Source: Siphonodentalium dalli (Eukaryota; Mollusca; Scaphopoda; Gadilida; Siphonodentaliidae). From it: 64,000 bases of DNA. Numbering within the stretch: position 1 is the first letter of the stretch; each line of letters begins with the position of its first letter. Positions 39,200 through 51,120 of this stretch are shown here, piece after piece. The notes beneath the pieces are model-generated. The model was not told the DNA's origin. It ran no database searches and worked only from the letters and a program-made list of their open reading frames with translations. The position numbers and the translations under genes are program-made. Location of the stretch: assembly GCA_032622095.1 (NCBI GenBank), contig CP136064.1:129257605-129321604 (forward strand). Direction: 5' to 3'.

Positions 39200-39345
39200 C
39201 TCTACCATGCCATGGCACACTTGCTACCCGACTCTGGAACGCATTTAGCTCCCTGATTCCATAACAGTTAAATCCCTACATGAAACAACATTCCTAAAAT
39301 TTGTAGTTAACATATCCCCCAGTGACGAGGCTGTATAAGTTTACC
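39200..39345 (+). pseudogene. Tail of a reverse-transcriptase-type ORF (retrotransposon fragment)
   Basis: The plus strand encodes LPCHGTLATRLWNAFSSLIP, a stop, and, one base out of frame, NSVKSLHETTFLKF. An RLWN..P element followed about ten residues later by a S-L-x(3)-F-L-K-F-type segment is the usual carboxy end of many animal non-LTR reverse-transcriptase proteins. The frame is broken by a shift near 39262, and the body of the enzyme is not seen upstream, so this is a short relic. Family-level assignment would need a search. Confidence 0.4.
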
Positions 39346-39349
39346 GAAT

Positions 39350-40395
39350 CTGTCATGTTTCTAACTATAAATCAGAGCGATGAATATATATAGTATATTT
39401 GAAAATCGTTGTCTAGATAGCTACATGCATGCATGCAAGTATATTATGGTATCATACATGCAAGTCACGATAATTGTTTATTAAATTGGATCTTGAGCGT
39501 CCGTTATTTAAAATAATGGACTGTTGTTAGTAAAATAATGTACGGTCTCGACAATAACCGTACATTATCCTATAAACTGGAAGCGACTAACAAAGAAGTG
39601 ACGTCATAGCCATGTTTTAAACACATTTAGACACCACTTATATACAGATTAAATTTGCATAAAACGTTATAGTGTCGTCAGTGATTGGACACTGATTAAT
39701 CCTCACTGAAAATCTCGTTGACTAAAATGTTACTTAAGAATTACTCAACCGTAGTGTAAGTAAACCACCATGCAACGTTGACTAAAGTTTTGAGTAAACT
39801 ATTTCCACTCAACAGTTGAGTAAAAAAAATTCTCAACATTGCATTCATAACAGTGAAATCGCTCAACAACCGATTGATTTTGCTCAACAGTAACTGTTGA
39901 CTGAAACATGTAGCTTTCTTAGTTAAGAAAAGGAGTTGGCTATATAGGAATATCTGTTGGAAGAATTCTCGAAACTGAACTGGATGACACATCCAGAATC
40001 AGCGAACGAATCAGAATTGGAAATATCGTGAAATTTATGAAATTCCCTATAATGGTCTGTTGAAAAATATTAACTTATGTTGTGATATAATTTGAATCAT
40101 ATGGTTCACAAGTCACGATTGTTTGTGGTGTCCATGAAATTAGAATCTCGGCTTCAAAATGTTTACTCTTTAATGAGGCGATGAACTTATAAAGTTCTGA
40201 CATACCTATCGGCCATCTCCTCACATCTCAATGATGCATTTATAGATCCAAAAATAATGTTGAAACGTAGATTAAACATCTCGAAATGACTACCATTATA
40301 GATGTACGGTGTTTTAAATTGAGTTATTGTTCCTATAACTTTAAATCAACGTATTGATTAAATTCGATAGAGATATACTCATTTGTCATTTCTGA
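39350..40395. other. AT-rich spacer with small inverted repeats
   Basis: No gene is seen. TAATGTACGGT (39535) and ACCGTACATTA (39558) form a short hairpin, GCATGCATGCA occurs at 39424, and 39720-39905 has repeated GTTGACTAAA, CTCAACAGTTGAG and CTCAACA motifs in both orientations. Confidence 0.4.
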
Positions 40396-40397
40396 GT

Positions 40398-40865
40398 ACT
40401 CGTTATATCATAAATATATCATAATGTATGGTATTGCATAACAAGTAAGCATTAAGTGATATCACATATTCGATTTTATGATATCATAAAATGAATTTGT
40501 GATATCACTTATTCGAATTTGTGATATCATATATTAAGTTTGTAATATCAATAATTCGGATAAAAATATTATGTATTGATATCACTATTATTGATATCAC
40601 TATTTAGTGATATCATAAAATGTTATTCATATCATAAAATGAATTTATGATATCACAAAATCGAATTATTTATATCACTAAATGCTTACTATTTTGTGAC
40701 ATCATATATTCGATTTTATGATATCATAAATTAATTTTATGATATCACTCTTCGAATTAGTGATATCATATATTTATTTTGTGATATTAATAACTACTAG
40801 TTATTTTATGATATCACATATAATGACATATTCGATTTTATTATATCACATATTCACGGATGTCA
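40398..40865. repeat. Cluster 1 of GATATC-centred degenerate repeats
   Basis: Some twenty copies of TGATATCA or close variants occur about every 20-30 bp, separated by AAATTCGAATT, AAAATGAATTT and similar AT-rich linkers. Each core is a palindrome (GATATC) and the linkers are themselves partly palindromic, so neighbouring units can read in either orientation. The same repeat occurs again at 50735-51120. No coding frame runs through it. Confidence 0.85.
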
Positions 40866-41175
40866 GTAAAAGTGCGGTCTAAATGAAATATACCGAAAGC
40901 ATGTTTTCGTCACACATGTTATCGGTCATAGTAGCCAACTCATAATGGACATTTTGAACACATAACGTTGCAATATCTCAGCTGAATTTCGGCATAATGT
41001 CTTTATCACGGACTGATTTGATAGTTTATCGGCCCCACTGCATAGGCCTATAAAGTGTACGTGTACGAAGTTTGCTGATTATATATGCTGGTATTGCCAG
41101 GCGAATAATTCTTTGATATAGCACCACTGATGGTACCATTTTCGCTTTTAGTGGAATTTCTTGTAACAGATAATT

Positions 41176-41270
41176 GTCCCCCGAAAAATTAATTTACGGG
41201 GGACTATAAAAACGGGCTCCGTCCGTCCGTTCGTTCGTCAGTCCGTCTGTTCGTCCGTTCGTCCGTCGCA
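41176..41270. repeat. Palindrome plus GTCCGTCC microsatellite at head of the 190 bp array
   Basis: GTCCCCCG (41176-41183) and CGGGGGAC (41197-41204) are inverted around AAAATTAATTTA, giving arms of about 14 bp with one mismatch. They are followed by ACTATAAAAACGGGCTCC and then GTCCGTCCGTTCGTTCGTC-type repeats (41221-41268). This order (GGGGGAC, CTCCGTCC, CTTTGAGTACCTTCAT) is typical of dispersed repeats in molluscan genomes as I know them; the identification is from memory and not tested. Confidence 0.6.
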
Positions 41271-41280
41271 CTTTGAGTAC

Positions 41281-42017
41281 CTTCATGGTGTAATCATCTC
41301 CTCCTACAGTTTTCATCCTAGAGATTTGAAACTTCAGAATATTGTTGTCCATATATTGAAGATGTGCAACATGTATATAGATGACGGAAAAATTATTTTT
41401 TGACAGAGTTATTAACCCTTTTCGACTAAGAAATTTTCAACATTATTTATAATTTTCTGTATGAGGGTACCTTCATGGTGTAATCAACTCCTCCTACAGT
41501 TTTAATCGTAGATATTTGAAACTTCAGAGTATTGTTACCCACATATTGGAGATGTGCAACATATATATATAGATGACGGAACCATTATTTTTACGGAGTT
41601 ATTAACCCTTTTCAACTTAGAAAATTTCAACATTTTTTATAATATTCTGTATGGGGGTACCTTCGTGGTGTAATCAACTCCTCCTACAGTTTTAATCGTA
41701 GATATTTGAAACTTCAGAGTGTTGTTCCCACATATTGGAGATGTGCAACATGTATATAGATGACGGGGAAAAAAACATTTGACAGAGTTATTAACCCTTT
41801 TCAACTTAGAAAATTTCAACATTTTTTATAATATTCTGTATGGGGGTACCTTCGTGGTGTAATCATCTCCTCCTACAGTTTTCATCCTAGATATTTAAAC
41901 TTCAGAGTATTGTTACCCACATATTGAAGATGTGCAACATGTATATAGATGACGGAAACATAATTTTTTTACGGAATTATTAACCCTTTCGAACTTAGAA
42001 CATTTCAACATTGTTTT
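41281..42017. repeat. 190 bp tandem repeat, four copies
   Basis: Copies begin at 41281, 41471, 41661 and 41850 with CTTCATGGTGTAATC or CTTCGTGGTGTAATC. Each contains CTCCTCCTACAGTTTT, GATGTGCAACATGTATATAG and GAGTTATTAACCCTTTT. Periods are 190, 190 and 189 bp. Copies 2 and 3 are the most alike. The end of the unit (GACAGAGTTATTAACCC) resembles the end of the shorter tandem units in the USP intron at 52.1-52.4 kb, which suggests related families. Open frames in it are incidental. Confidence 0.9.
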
Positions 42018-42324
42018 TTATTTCTTTAACAAAGCGGCATCGACTTGCCACGTTGTCTGGGGACACTGTGGTCGGCTGACCTTTTATTTTACCTATGATA
42101 GCTATATTAAGTTTATACTGGTAGTATATTATCTCCGTTAGGGGTTGTTCGTGTACTTTTGTATTTTCCAATTGAATTCCTCCTCTGGAACTAGACCTAA
42201 TCACAAGTTTCGTAATTATGAATGGACCAGTAGTCTAATTGTGGCCACTATAACCAGGGGTAGGGGGTAATCTACTGGGTCGACCATGATTCGACTCAGA
42301 ATGAGAACAGTTGGGGTCTGAAAC
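42018..42324. other. Spacer between 190 bp array and LINE relic
   Basis: I see no gene. The sequence has a few short inverted repeats and GGGGTAGGGGGT near 42258. A minus-strand open stretch of 69 codons across 41995-42204 has no recognisable features. Confidence 0.3.
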
Positions 42325-43680
42325 TGATATATATTATATTTATTGTATGCCTCCAATGTGGAGAAAAATATTTATAACATGGTAATCATATATACATGGT
42401 TGTTACACAAACTTAGATGTATACACAAGGAAGTGTATTATGCGTTAAGATCATTTTGATTTTCCGCGAATGCATCGACACATGATTAACAGGTAGGAGG
42501 ATTAGTCAATAATAATGTGGTCCATGTCTTGAAATACCACGTCGGGAGGCGTCATAACCACAGTTCCAAGCAAGAAGGCACATATGGTGGAGTCATCAAT
42601 TGCATCAAGGTAGAGGTATGTTGTCACTCCATATTTATTCAGAATGTGTTCCAAGTAGCTATTCCGAAGTTTGACCATGTGGTCTGAGATACAATAACGT
42701 ATCGCATGAAGGATCTCATTGTCATAGATTTTAAAACAAACATGACACACGGTATTATTTACATACGAAGTTTTGTTTAGCAGCAGTGCAAGATTCTTCA
42801 ATTGTTCGCCATAAGCAGGGTATTTCTTCAGTAGAGACCATATGCTCCAACTTGTTGAAGGGTCGTTGTGTATTTTATGGAAGATATTAAGGCTAGCATC
42901 ACCCGAAACTGAAGCCGACAACTGTTGCACATAGTGTTGCCACACTGCATGCTGAAATATCGATTTCCATGAAGACTTTGAGGGAAAAGTACAATTTTTC
43001 ACGAATGAGTCGAGGTAAGAATAAAGACCATATAGTATTGCAATATATCTATGATGTCTGGTACGAAGCCTGTAGTCATGCGATCGAACAGTGTAAGTTG
43101 GAATAATTTCAGTAGGAATATTCTGAAGGGTGTCTGCCGATCCTGTGGTAGGTGAATTAAATTGGATAGAAATGCAAGTTTCTTCAAATGTATTTCACTC
43201 TCAAGTGGCAGGAGACCAAGCAAACTCAGCGAAATATTAGTCGGTGTGCGCGATGGAAGAGATTGAATGTGTTTTACACATGTCCGATATGACTTCTCAA
43301 TTGTGTACGTAGCTGAAATGTTCGGAAGCTCCAATTGTTCACAGCCATACAAGGCTTTTGGTAACGATACTGATTTGAGTAGAGTTGCTTTCGTTATCGG
43401 TGTGCACATATTGAGTAGGTTTTTACCAGCTAAGCTGAAATATGACTTTCTCAATTTGTCAGCGACCTGAGAACATCGAGTTGCCATGGACTGAAATTTG
43501 CACTGCTTAATGCCAAGGTGTAAACATTCCGCGCTTTCGTCTAATTGTTTATCACTGAGGAACCATGTTCTGTTGTGTGCAGAATCTTGACGTTTTGTTT
43601 CATTGAAGACGACAACGACGCTCTTTGTACATGAGAAGGTGAACCGCCACAAACTCACACCCCGATTTGTTTTTCTTAAA
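42325..43680 (-). pseudogene. 5'-truncated non-LTR retrotransposon (carboxy half of RT), frameshifted
   Basis: The minus strand encodes, from about 43650 down, FTFSCTKSVVVVFNETKR, then AECLHLGIKQCKFQS, then TKATLLKSVSLPKALYGCE, KHIQSLP, LSLLGLLPLESEIHLKKLAF, and after a one-base shift near 43035 YGLYSYLDSF, CTFPSKSSWKSIF, with a Cys-rich CHVCF and a stop at 42502. The pattern 'K-x-VVVF', 'HLGI', 'K-x-x-LLKSV-LPKALYGCE', 'CVKHIQ-LP' and 'LLGL-P-E-EI-LKKL' is the region behind the reverse-transcriptase core in animal LINEs. The FADD-type catalytic part is missing upstream, so the copy is 5'-truncated, as is usual for target-primed insertion. A CCACATTGGAGGC, AATAAA segment at 42335-42365 (minus strand) looks like the element's 3' end. 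The frameshift makes it inactive. Confidence 0.8.
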
Positions 43681-45029
43681 TTAATTAGCTGTTTTGATTG
43701 GCCAGGGAGGACACACCGGGCCGACCATGGCTGGGCCCGGTGTAAGAATATTTTGAAATATGAGCATGAAAATTGCAAATTCAGAGCATCTATAGACTCT
43801 CTTTATAAGTTTCCAAGTGTTGGAAATTTCCAACCTATAACATCCCTTTACAAAGTTGGAAAATCTTCAACTGGTGGCCATCCTAAGGTAGGAAAATATG
43901 CAAATGTTGGACTAAAACAACAAATTCCCCACTAGTAATGATAAATTGTTGAAAATCAAACAACGGGAACAATTTCAACCTGTTATTGGTGTGAAATTTA
44001 CAACTAATGTTTGGTCTGCATTGTATGAATTTTTCAAATGTTGAAAAAGATTGACCAAAGTTGGGGTGAGATAGCCGCCCACACTCAAACTTCCGCTGTC
44101 GCCACGTCCCTGTACATTATTAGTGTACATACAGCTGTTCGATATACATACTGGCATCTCCCCGGCTACATTATGTCTACAAAATGCGGTTGCATATATT
44201 CAATTGTGTTGGTTGTGTTTATGTGATTAATGTGCATTTGGTGACTCACCCTGATACATATCTGAAGCTTCTGATATAAATGTAGCCAACATAGTTAGCT
44301 TTCTATCAATGGACATGTAATTCAATCAATGTACATATAAGGTTAGTCTAAGAATCTAGAACGTGGCGAAGGAAGCTCATAAAAAGTGGTGGGGGATCAC
44401 AGGGGGGTAATACCATAAGATGTCAAACTATATAGGATTTGGTCTAATAAAATTTTCAACTAAATAGGATTTGGTTTTGAGTAATGCAAAATTCCAATAT
44501 TAGCTTATATTAAAAATTTGGGTTTCTATGTGTTCTTTGTAAGAGTATGGACTGAGTAAATACACTAGTAACAAGAATGACATAGCATTTATCCATGGTT
44601 TATGAATTATGTACGCTGTGCATGTAGTACATTATACCTGATTTTAATCAGAATATGGCTGAGGAACGAATTCGAGTTACATGTATTCAAATTCCAAGGA
44701 GTCACAAGTTATAACTCACACAATAGTCACAACTATGCATGCTGAATGATTGTTATATTGTTAAAGCTGTCCTCAGAAAGATCTGGAGTTTTGACATTAC
44801 TTGTAGACTAGTGACCATGAATCTATGGTTGGTAAAACAAACCAGTCTGAACTTGAAGGAAATGCTTTCCTTTCAATTCCATATATGATTTCAGGTAATG
44901 AGCATTACTGGAATTTATTTACTCAAATGACAGTTTATTAACCTGTAATATAGACATTATATTGCAGGACAAATTTAAATAAACTTATTAATATACTGCT
45001 AAGAGAGGAACTAAATGTATAGATATAAG
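43680..45029. other. Spacer with degenerate GTTGGAAA/TTCCAAC repeats
   Basis: Between 43810 and 44065 GTTGGAAATTTCCAAC-like, GTTGGAAAAT, GTTGAAAAT and TTCAACTGG motifs recur in both orientations about every 20-40 bp, similar in style to the GATATC clusters. GGGCCGACCATGGCTGGGCCC at 43720-43739 is GC-rich and partly palindromic. The rest (44080-45029) is AT-rich with no recognised gene. Confidence 0.4.
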
Positions 45030-45032
45030 TAC

Positions 45033-46330
45033 TAGTAGAGGCTCTTATGTACTCCCGTGTGCATTTTGTGAAGAAATATAGCGACTATGCTAGTGACGTT
45101 GCTTGATATCTCAAGCACCAGAAAACAAATGTTAGACACCTGGCGGTCGCGACTGGGTGGATTTATGACGTCATCAAGATGGCCGCCATCCAAAATGTCA
45201 GAGTATGCACTGAGTCAGTTTGATTAATAGCTAATAGTGAATTTATGATAGAAAATTAAATATCTCACCACTGATGTGAAACTAATACACCACACTTTCA
45301 CTTGACAGAAAAAGTTGCCACCATAAATCAAGATGGCCGCCAAAATGGCGACCGAAATTCGGAAAATTGGTTATTTTTCACACTTTCCTCTTGAATCATT
45401 AGCTGATGTTTGAAATTTGTAGCTAATAGCGACCTAAATTTGAATAAATTCTAGTATTCAACCATTTCGATAACATAATATGTCATATTTCTGATCTCGT
45501 TCCTGCCAACTATCTTAAAATGTGAATTCAAAAATATGCTATGAAAGTTAACCAAAATTCAATTAAGTGATTCTAGCCAAGTGTTAAACAGAAAATAACT
45601 GAATTTGATGAAGATAAAGTAAAACTGTTTTAAATATGTGAATTGCCATATAATTACACTGAAAATAATGCATCTTTGTTTAAGATGGCGGCCAAGATGG
45701 CTGCCAAAAAGAGAAATCATCAAAATCTGTCAAATTTTCATTGATATCACTCATGTGCTGGGGAAAAGTGAATATATATGTTTATACTCGGGAATTCAAC
45801 AGAATGATACCACGGAAATTAGATCAAATAATTTTCATGACAGCCACATTTACAGAATGGGCACTGAGTGAGGAAGATGATTTAATACAAAATATTTCTA
45901 CATCAACGATGAAATTGCACCAAGTTTCATTTTCAAGAACAAAATTGAATTAAAAAACCCAAGATGGCTGTCAAAATGGCGACAGAAATATAGAAATTTG
46001 TTGAGTTGGCACACATGACCCTTACATTATTTTCGGTTATTTGTAAACTGTGGCAAGCAGGACTGTGGGTCTAATTTGGGTCTAATTGTTGTCCATACTC
46101 CAAAAAATACTAATTAAATAATGTGCTATGTACTTTCACAAAAAAACTTGCTTCTCGGGGTTATAGATTAACCTTGGAGATACATGGGCAGAATAACACA
46201 AACAAAAGTGTACACAGTTTTAAATATGGTTAGCTCATCCATTACACTCCACATTGATCTATTTGACCCAGATGGTCGCCAAAATGGCCGCCAAAATTCA
46301 CAATTATAAAATTTGACAAATCTTTATATT
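45033..46330 (+). repeat. Left inverted arm with repeated ATGGC motifs
   Basis: This arm contains, in order, a perfect TGACGTCA at 45166-45173 and AAGATGGCCGCC pairs at 45176, 45335 (with AAAATGGCGACC), 45684 (AAGATGGCGGCCAAGATGGC), 45961 and 46270. The distances between motifs are 150-350 bp, suggesting that the arm itself grew by tandem copying of a subunit of about 300-370 bp. Confidence 0.7.
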
Positions 46331-48760
46331 CTCAAATGTATTTAGGTTTTTATAACCGAGAATATATCAAAATGGTTTCTTAGAAACCTAACATGAAATT
46401 GCCCAATATAATTTAAATAATCCTTCCAGTTTTTGGGAAGGAACTCAAACCGTATATGTGCTGACTGTATCAGTATAATAGCATAACGAGTGCTCGAGCG
46501 CAAAAGAATCCATGCAGTCATAATACAGAGAGAAATCCAACATTACGGCTATATTATTTCGTTTGCGGAAGATCTGCTTTATTCGTTGTCTAATGTTGAT
46601 GAACAGTTGGCTACATTGGATTCGTCTGGCCACAAAAATTTGGAATATTCAGGAGCAATATCACAAATTGACGTCACCGAAATCGAAGTCTGTATTGCTA
46701 TCATACTGCTTCGGTTGTAGCATGAAGAGTCCATAAAACAGATTTATGAAATAAATATCAACACGGCCGCTGACTTCATAGCAGATACATTGCAGATTCA
46801 CTTCGCTGTAGACTACAGCCTGTAGTCTAATAGAACTGTGCGCATAACCGAGTTGATGCTGGTCAGTTTAGTTTAGAATATAACAAAAACATCAGTATAA
46901 CCTAAGGTTTGTCATTATCCACGTCGAGTGCAGCAAGTGACAATAACAGCTACTCAACTTCTTCCTGGTTGTCAACAGAAAAATATCGTGAAAAGCACAA
47001 TGCCTAATGCCTGAATATGTAGTTATGAAATACCTCACCGAAACACCAGAATCTCACCTTTGGCCCATGCCATATGATGGGGCATCGAAGCAACAGGATA
47101 CAATGACGGGTAATCAAGACCATTTAAATGAATGTTTATTAAGAGTTCTTGTAAAACATCCACACGGGGACATTCATTAGCATTATACAGCAACTGTTCG
47201 TTCACAGAAAGTAAAGATATTAGAATCACAGATACCCACAATCTCGTATGAAATCCTTTGATTGTCCATCTAACACATGCAGTTTATATAATCTGCTGGC
47301 AAACCATACAACCATAAAAGTCAGATCCGACAATTACAAGCTGAAAGCGTGGGGATATATATATACTGCGAAAAGGTGGAAGTAATAGACAACAAAGTTA
47401 TGCTTGAATTGAGATAAGATTGTGGACGTTAGCTATATGAAGAGTCAATAACTGAAATTGACTTTAACTTTTGCTCAGGAAAGTATAAACTTTTCAACGT
47501 TTAACGACCTGTGTTTTCAGCAGACCTGAATTCATTGCAGTGTGATAGCAAATGTTCCTCTATAACATCTAGAAGGAATACCACAAACTTTCCACCCAAT
47601 AATACATATAGCTCAACATGTCGGTGAGTTCAATCGCCTCTACAGCCAAAATTGAACTGTGCGGGAATATATATCCTAATAGTTTTATCTGGAACGTTGC
47701 CGATAGCCGATACAATTACAGAAGAGCAGGCATTAAAAACAATTGGTGTGAACATGCTTCTTGTATGACATTTTGATGAGACCGTATAAGGCAAGTATGG
47801 AAGAACTTCGATAATACATGCGACAAATATGACACTAGTGTATCTAATATAAACTTGATGTCTGCACCAGTTCTGCACAGTGAGATGGGATAATACACGG
47901 AACGAACTTGCAGTATATGTGATGTCCAGAGAACTATCTCATTTGTGGAACTCAAATATACCAATGGAACTACTAATATGAGGCTATCTTCCTACCCTAG
48001 CTCTATCGATCAAAATCAGCCATACTTTTGCAAATCTTGGGTGTGGAGTCAGTGAGTTGAGCTATGGGCTTTTCGGTGCTCAACGGCAGTTTCTGTTTTT
48101 GTTTCGAACTTGAACGTAATTTATCTCTAGTTGCTGTTGTTAGCATGAAATAAGCAGAAGACACATATAGGCACATCTGAAGGCTCTCGGTTGGTAGTTT
48201 CCGACAAAGCTATTATTGTCGTATAATCACCTAATGTACTCACGCAGTGCATTGGATTTTAACTAGATGTTATTCAAGGACGAGCAAATGTAAATTTTCT
48301 CAATTTCAGAAAAGTGTACCCTGTTTTCTTGCATGTATGTTAATACCAACGACGAATCCCACAAATATCAGCTCTTATTCTTATATTTGGAGTTAGTATA
48401 CACTAATAGAGCATGTTGACATGGAAGCTGTCTGTAAGGTCAAAGCATGATATTCCTTTATTCCCTTTGAGTACCGCATTGTTCGATATCCAGTCAATTA
48501 AGTGTCGTGACCAGCTGAATTTCGGTATAATTAACTTAGTATGATGGCATTACATGAGCAGTACAGGAGTGCCGGAGTCAAGTGAACAATTCTTATACAA
48601 ACCCATTAAGAGGGACGATATCAAGATGAAGTAATAAGAACTATTGCTCAATACCGACAGCCTAATTGTTGAGTTACGGATTTTCTCCAGTCTAGTCACC
48701 CGATTGGGCAATTTCCGATGTACATATAATGGATTTGGATATTTTCTAAACAGGTCAGCA
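46330..48760. other. Core of the inverted-arm element, no gene recognised
   Basis: Open frames are short (62-82 codons on either strand) and none shows a DDE, RNase H, zinc-finger or helicase signature that I can see. The plus stretch at 46490-46720 (LYSLSNVDEQLATL in its middle) is the most protein-like but unassigned. The core may be a decayed transposase gene or captured host DNA. Confidence 0.35.
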
Positions 48761-50493
48761 TCAGATGAATTTATCTAATTTTCGTGGTTTCTATGTTTCC
48801 ACTCTCATGAATTCTCGGGTAACAGCTACTGTTCGCAAAATATTCGTATTGTATCACCATTCCTGGTTCTTTTGTTAACAGGGAACAAATTTGTTTACAA
48901 CTAGTCACTGAAATCCACAATAGGAGCGTTATCAATGAAACTAGCCAATTTGGATTATCTCTCCATTTAACCTTCTCAGTCACCATCTTAAATTTAGATG
49001 CATATGCTTAATAGTATGTCAATGTATCATGCCATGATTGCCAAATGAATAGATATTATAATTTATTGGAAAATAAGGTTGCTATTACCCACTGATTTCA
49101 AACCGCTGTGATTAATTTAAGGCGAGTGTGAAAAATCATCAATTATTATAATTTAGGTGCCGTTTTGGGAGCCATATTAGATTTTGAGTAACAGCTACTG
49201 TTCACACAATATTCATATTGTATCAGCATTCCTGGGTCTTTTGCCAACAGGGAACAAATTTGTTTACCAGTAGTCACTGAAAACCACCTTAGGAGCGTTA
49301 TCAATGAAACTAGCAAATTTGGATGATTTCTCAATTTAACTATCTCAGTCACCATCTTGAATTTAGATGCATGTGCTTAATAATAAGATAAGATAAGATA
49401 AGATATATGTCAATGTAACATGTCATGATTGCCGAATGATTAAATATTATAATTTATTGGAAAATAAGGTTGCTATCACCCACCGATTTCAAACCGCTGT
49501 GATTAATTGTAGAGACGAGTGTGAAAAATCATCAATTGTTAGAATTTCGGTCGCCGTTTTGGGAGCCATCTTAGATTTTGATCTCCAAATTTCACTGTAA
49601 TGAGGAAGTGTGATGCAATGTAATCATTGATGGCAAACTATAATCATTTTACTACCTAAAATTTCCTCCCAGACTCAATGCCAACTCTGAAATTGTTCAT
49701 GGTTATCATTTTGATGATTTTATCTCATTTTCGTGGTTTCATTCTCTTGAATTCTTGGGTATAAACAGCCATTGTTCAGAAAATATTCATATTGTTTCAT
49801 AACTCCATGCTCTTTCGCTAACAAGGAGCAAATAAATTCACATGTATTCACTAAACCGGACATTATGAGTGATATAAAAGAAAACTGGACAGATTGTAAT
49901 GATTTCTCTAGTTTGGCAACCATTTTGGCCGCCATCTTGAATATAAGTGCACTATTTTGGTTGTAATTATATGGCAATCTATATATTAAAATTGTTGCAC
50001 ATTTTCTTCATCAAATTCAGCTATGTTCTGGCTAACACTTGGCTCGAGTCACAAAATCGATTTTTGGTAAAATGTCGTAGCATATTTATGAATTCACATT
50101 TTGACGAATCTTGGTGGGAATAAGACCCAAAGTAGGACATATTATCACGTTCAAATGGTTAGGTATTAACATTTATTTAAATCTAAGTTGCTATTGGCCA
50201 CCGATTTCAAACAATCGTGAATTTTTTAAAAGACAAGTGTGAAAATTCATAAATATTCCGAATTTCGGTCGCCATTTTGGCGGCCATCTTGGTTTAATGT
50301 GGTCAATTGTTCTGTCAAGGTGAAGCCTGTTGTAATGGTATCACAACTGTAGAGAAATATTATATTTCCTGTCATAAATTCATTACTAGCTATTAATCAA
50401 ACTGGCGCAGTGCCTACCCATTAGCATAGTCGCTATATTTCTTCACAAAATGCACACGCGGGAGCCAAAAAATGGACATAAGAGCCTCTACTA
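48760..50493 (-). repeat. Right inverted arm with extra tandem copies
   Basis: This is the reverse-complement counterpart of 45033-46330, but about 400 bp longer. A unit of about 370 bp (AACAGCTACTGTTC, GGAACAAATTTGTTTAC, GAGCGTTATCAATGAAACTAG, CACCATCTTGAATTTAGATGC) occurs at about 48824-49190 and 49191-49568, and a more diverged copy at 49569-49980. A small GATAA run (TAAGATAAGATAAGATAAG, 49383-49403) sits in the second copy only. Confidence 0.75.
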
Positions 50494-50734
50494 TACAACT
50501 ATTGGAATATGAGTCATGAAATTTCCAACTATTGAAAATTATGGTCCTCATGGGGGTGTGAGACACCCCCTATTGCTAATAATTCAGGTGTGGCGACATG
50601 AGTTCCCCAACGCAGAGGCTACGCTCTCTGGGCGAGAGGGTGGCCAGATGAGTACTGTCCGGAAAGCCTAAGTGCGCACGAGAAACGCCCTTGGTAGCTG
50701 GAAGAAATCATTACAATTTGTTGAGTATTGTTTG
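50494..50734. other. Short spacer with a GGGTGTGAGACACCC hairpin
   Basis: GGGGGTGTGAGACACCCCC at 50551-50569 is a tight hairpin. Farther on, 50605-50645 is G-rich with CGCAGAGGCTACGCTCTCTG. I see no gene. Confidence 0.35.
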
Positions 50735-51120
50735 ATTTATTGATATTTTTTTATATCATAAAATGTTGGTGAATTAGTAATATCACAAAACGATTTTATA
50801 ATATCACAAAATGGAATTAGTGATATCATAAATTAATTTTGTGATATCATAAAACGAATATACGATATCACAAAATAAGTAAGCAGTTAGTGATATCAAT
50901 AATTCGATTTTATGATATCACAGAATTAGCTATTGATATCACAAAATGAATTAGTGATATCACAAATTCAATATTATGATTTCACAAAATGAATTTATGA
51001 TATCACAAATCGGAATTAGTGATATCTTTAAATCATTTTGTGATAACAAATATTCGAATTAGTAATACCATATGTTCATTTTGTGATATCATAAAATGAA
51101 TTAGTGATATCACTAAATGG
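50735..51120. repeat. Cluster 2 of GATATC-centred degenerate repeats
   Basis: This is the same family as at 40398-40865: TGATATCA cores every 20-30 bp with AAAATGAATTAG and AAATTCGATTTT linkers. It begins about 240 bp after the right end of the inverted-arm element. The two clusters are about 10 kb apart and lie on either side of the LINE relic and the inverted-arm element. Confidence 0.85.

Larger units (their letters stand above)
45033..50493. mobile_element. DNA element with kilobase-long inverted arms
   Basis: The left end TAGTAGAGGCTCTTATGT (45033) is exactly inverted at the right end (ACATAAGAGCCTCTACTA, ending at 50493). Inside, the arms continue to correspond for over 1 kb at moderate identity. 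Matching landmarks include GAAGAAATATAGCGACTATGC (45073) and its reverse at 50425, CAGTTTGATTAATAGCTA, CCAAGATGGCCGCCAAAATG followed by GCGACCGAAATTCGG, GTGAATTCA-AAATATGCTA and GAATTTGATGAAGA. The flanks are TAC at both sides (45030-45032, 50494-50496), consistent with a 3 bp target duplication, or TA if the repeat is taken two bases shorter. The centre (46.3-48.75 kb) has no open frame over about 85 codons and nothing I recognise as a transposase, so it is non-autonomous or dead. It could also be a foldback element. Confidence 0.8.

Noticed and set aside
42502-43778. Two separate small genes on the minus strand
   Set aside because: The two frames join across a one-base shift near 43035 into one LINE-type carboxy-terminal protein, so they are one broken element.
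46490-46720. Transposase remnant in the core of the inverted-arm element
   Set aside because: The 76-codon frame shows no DDE, zinc-finger or helix-turn-helix pattern that I can point to.
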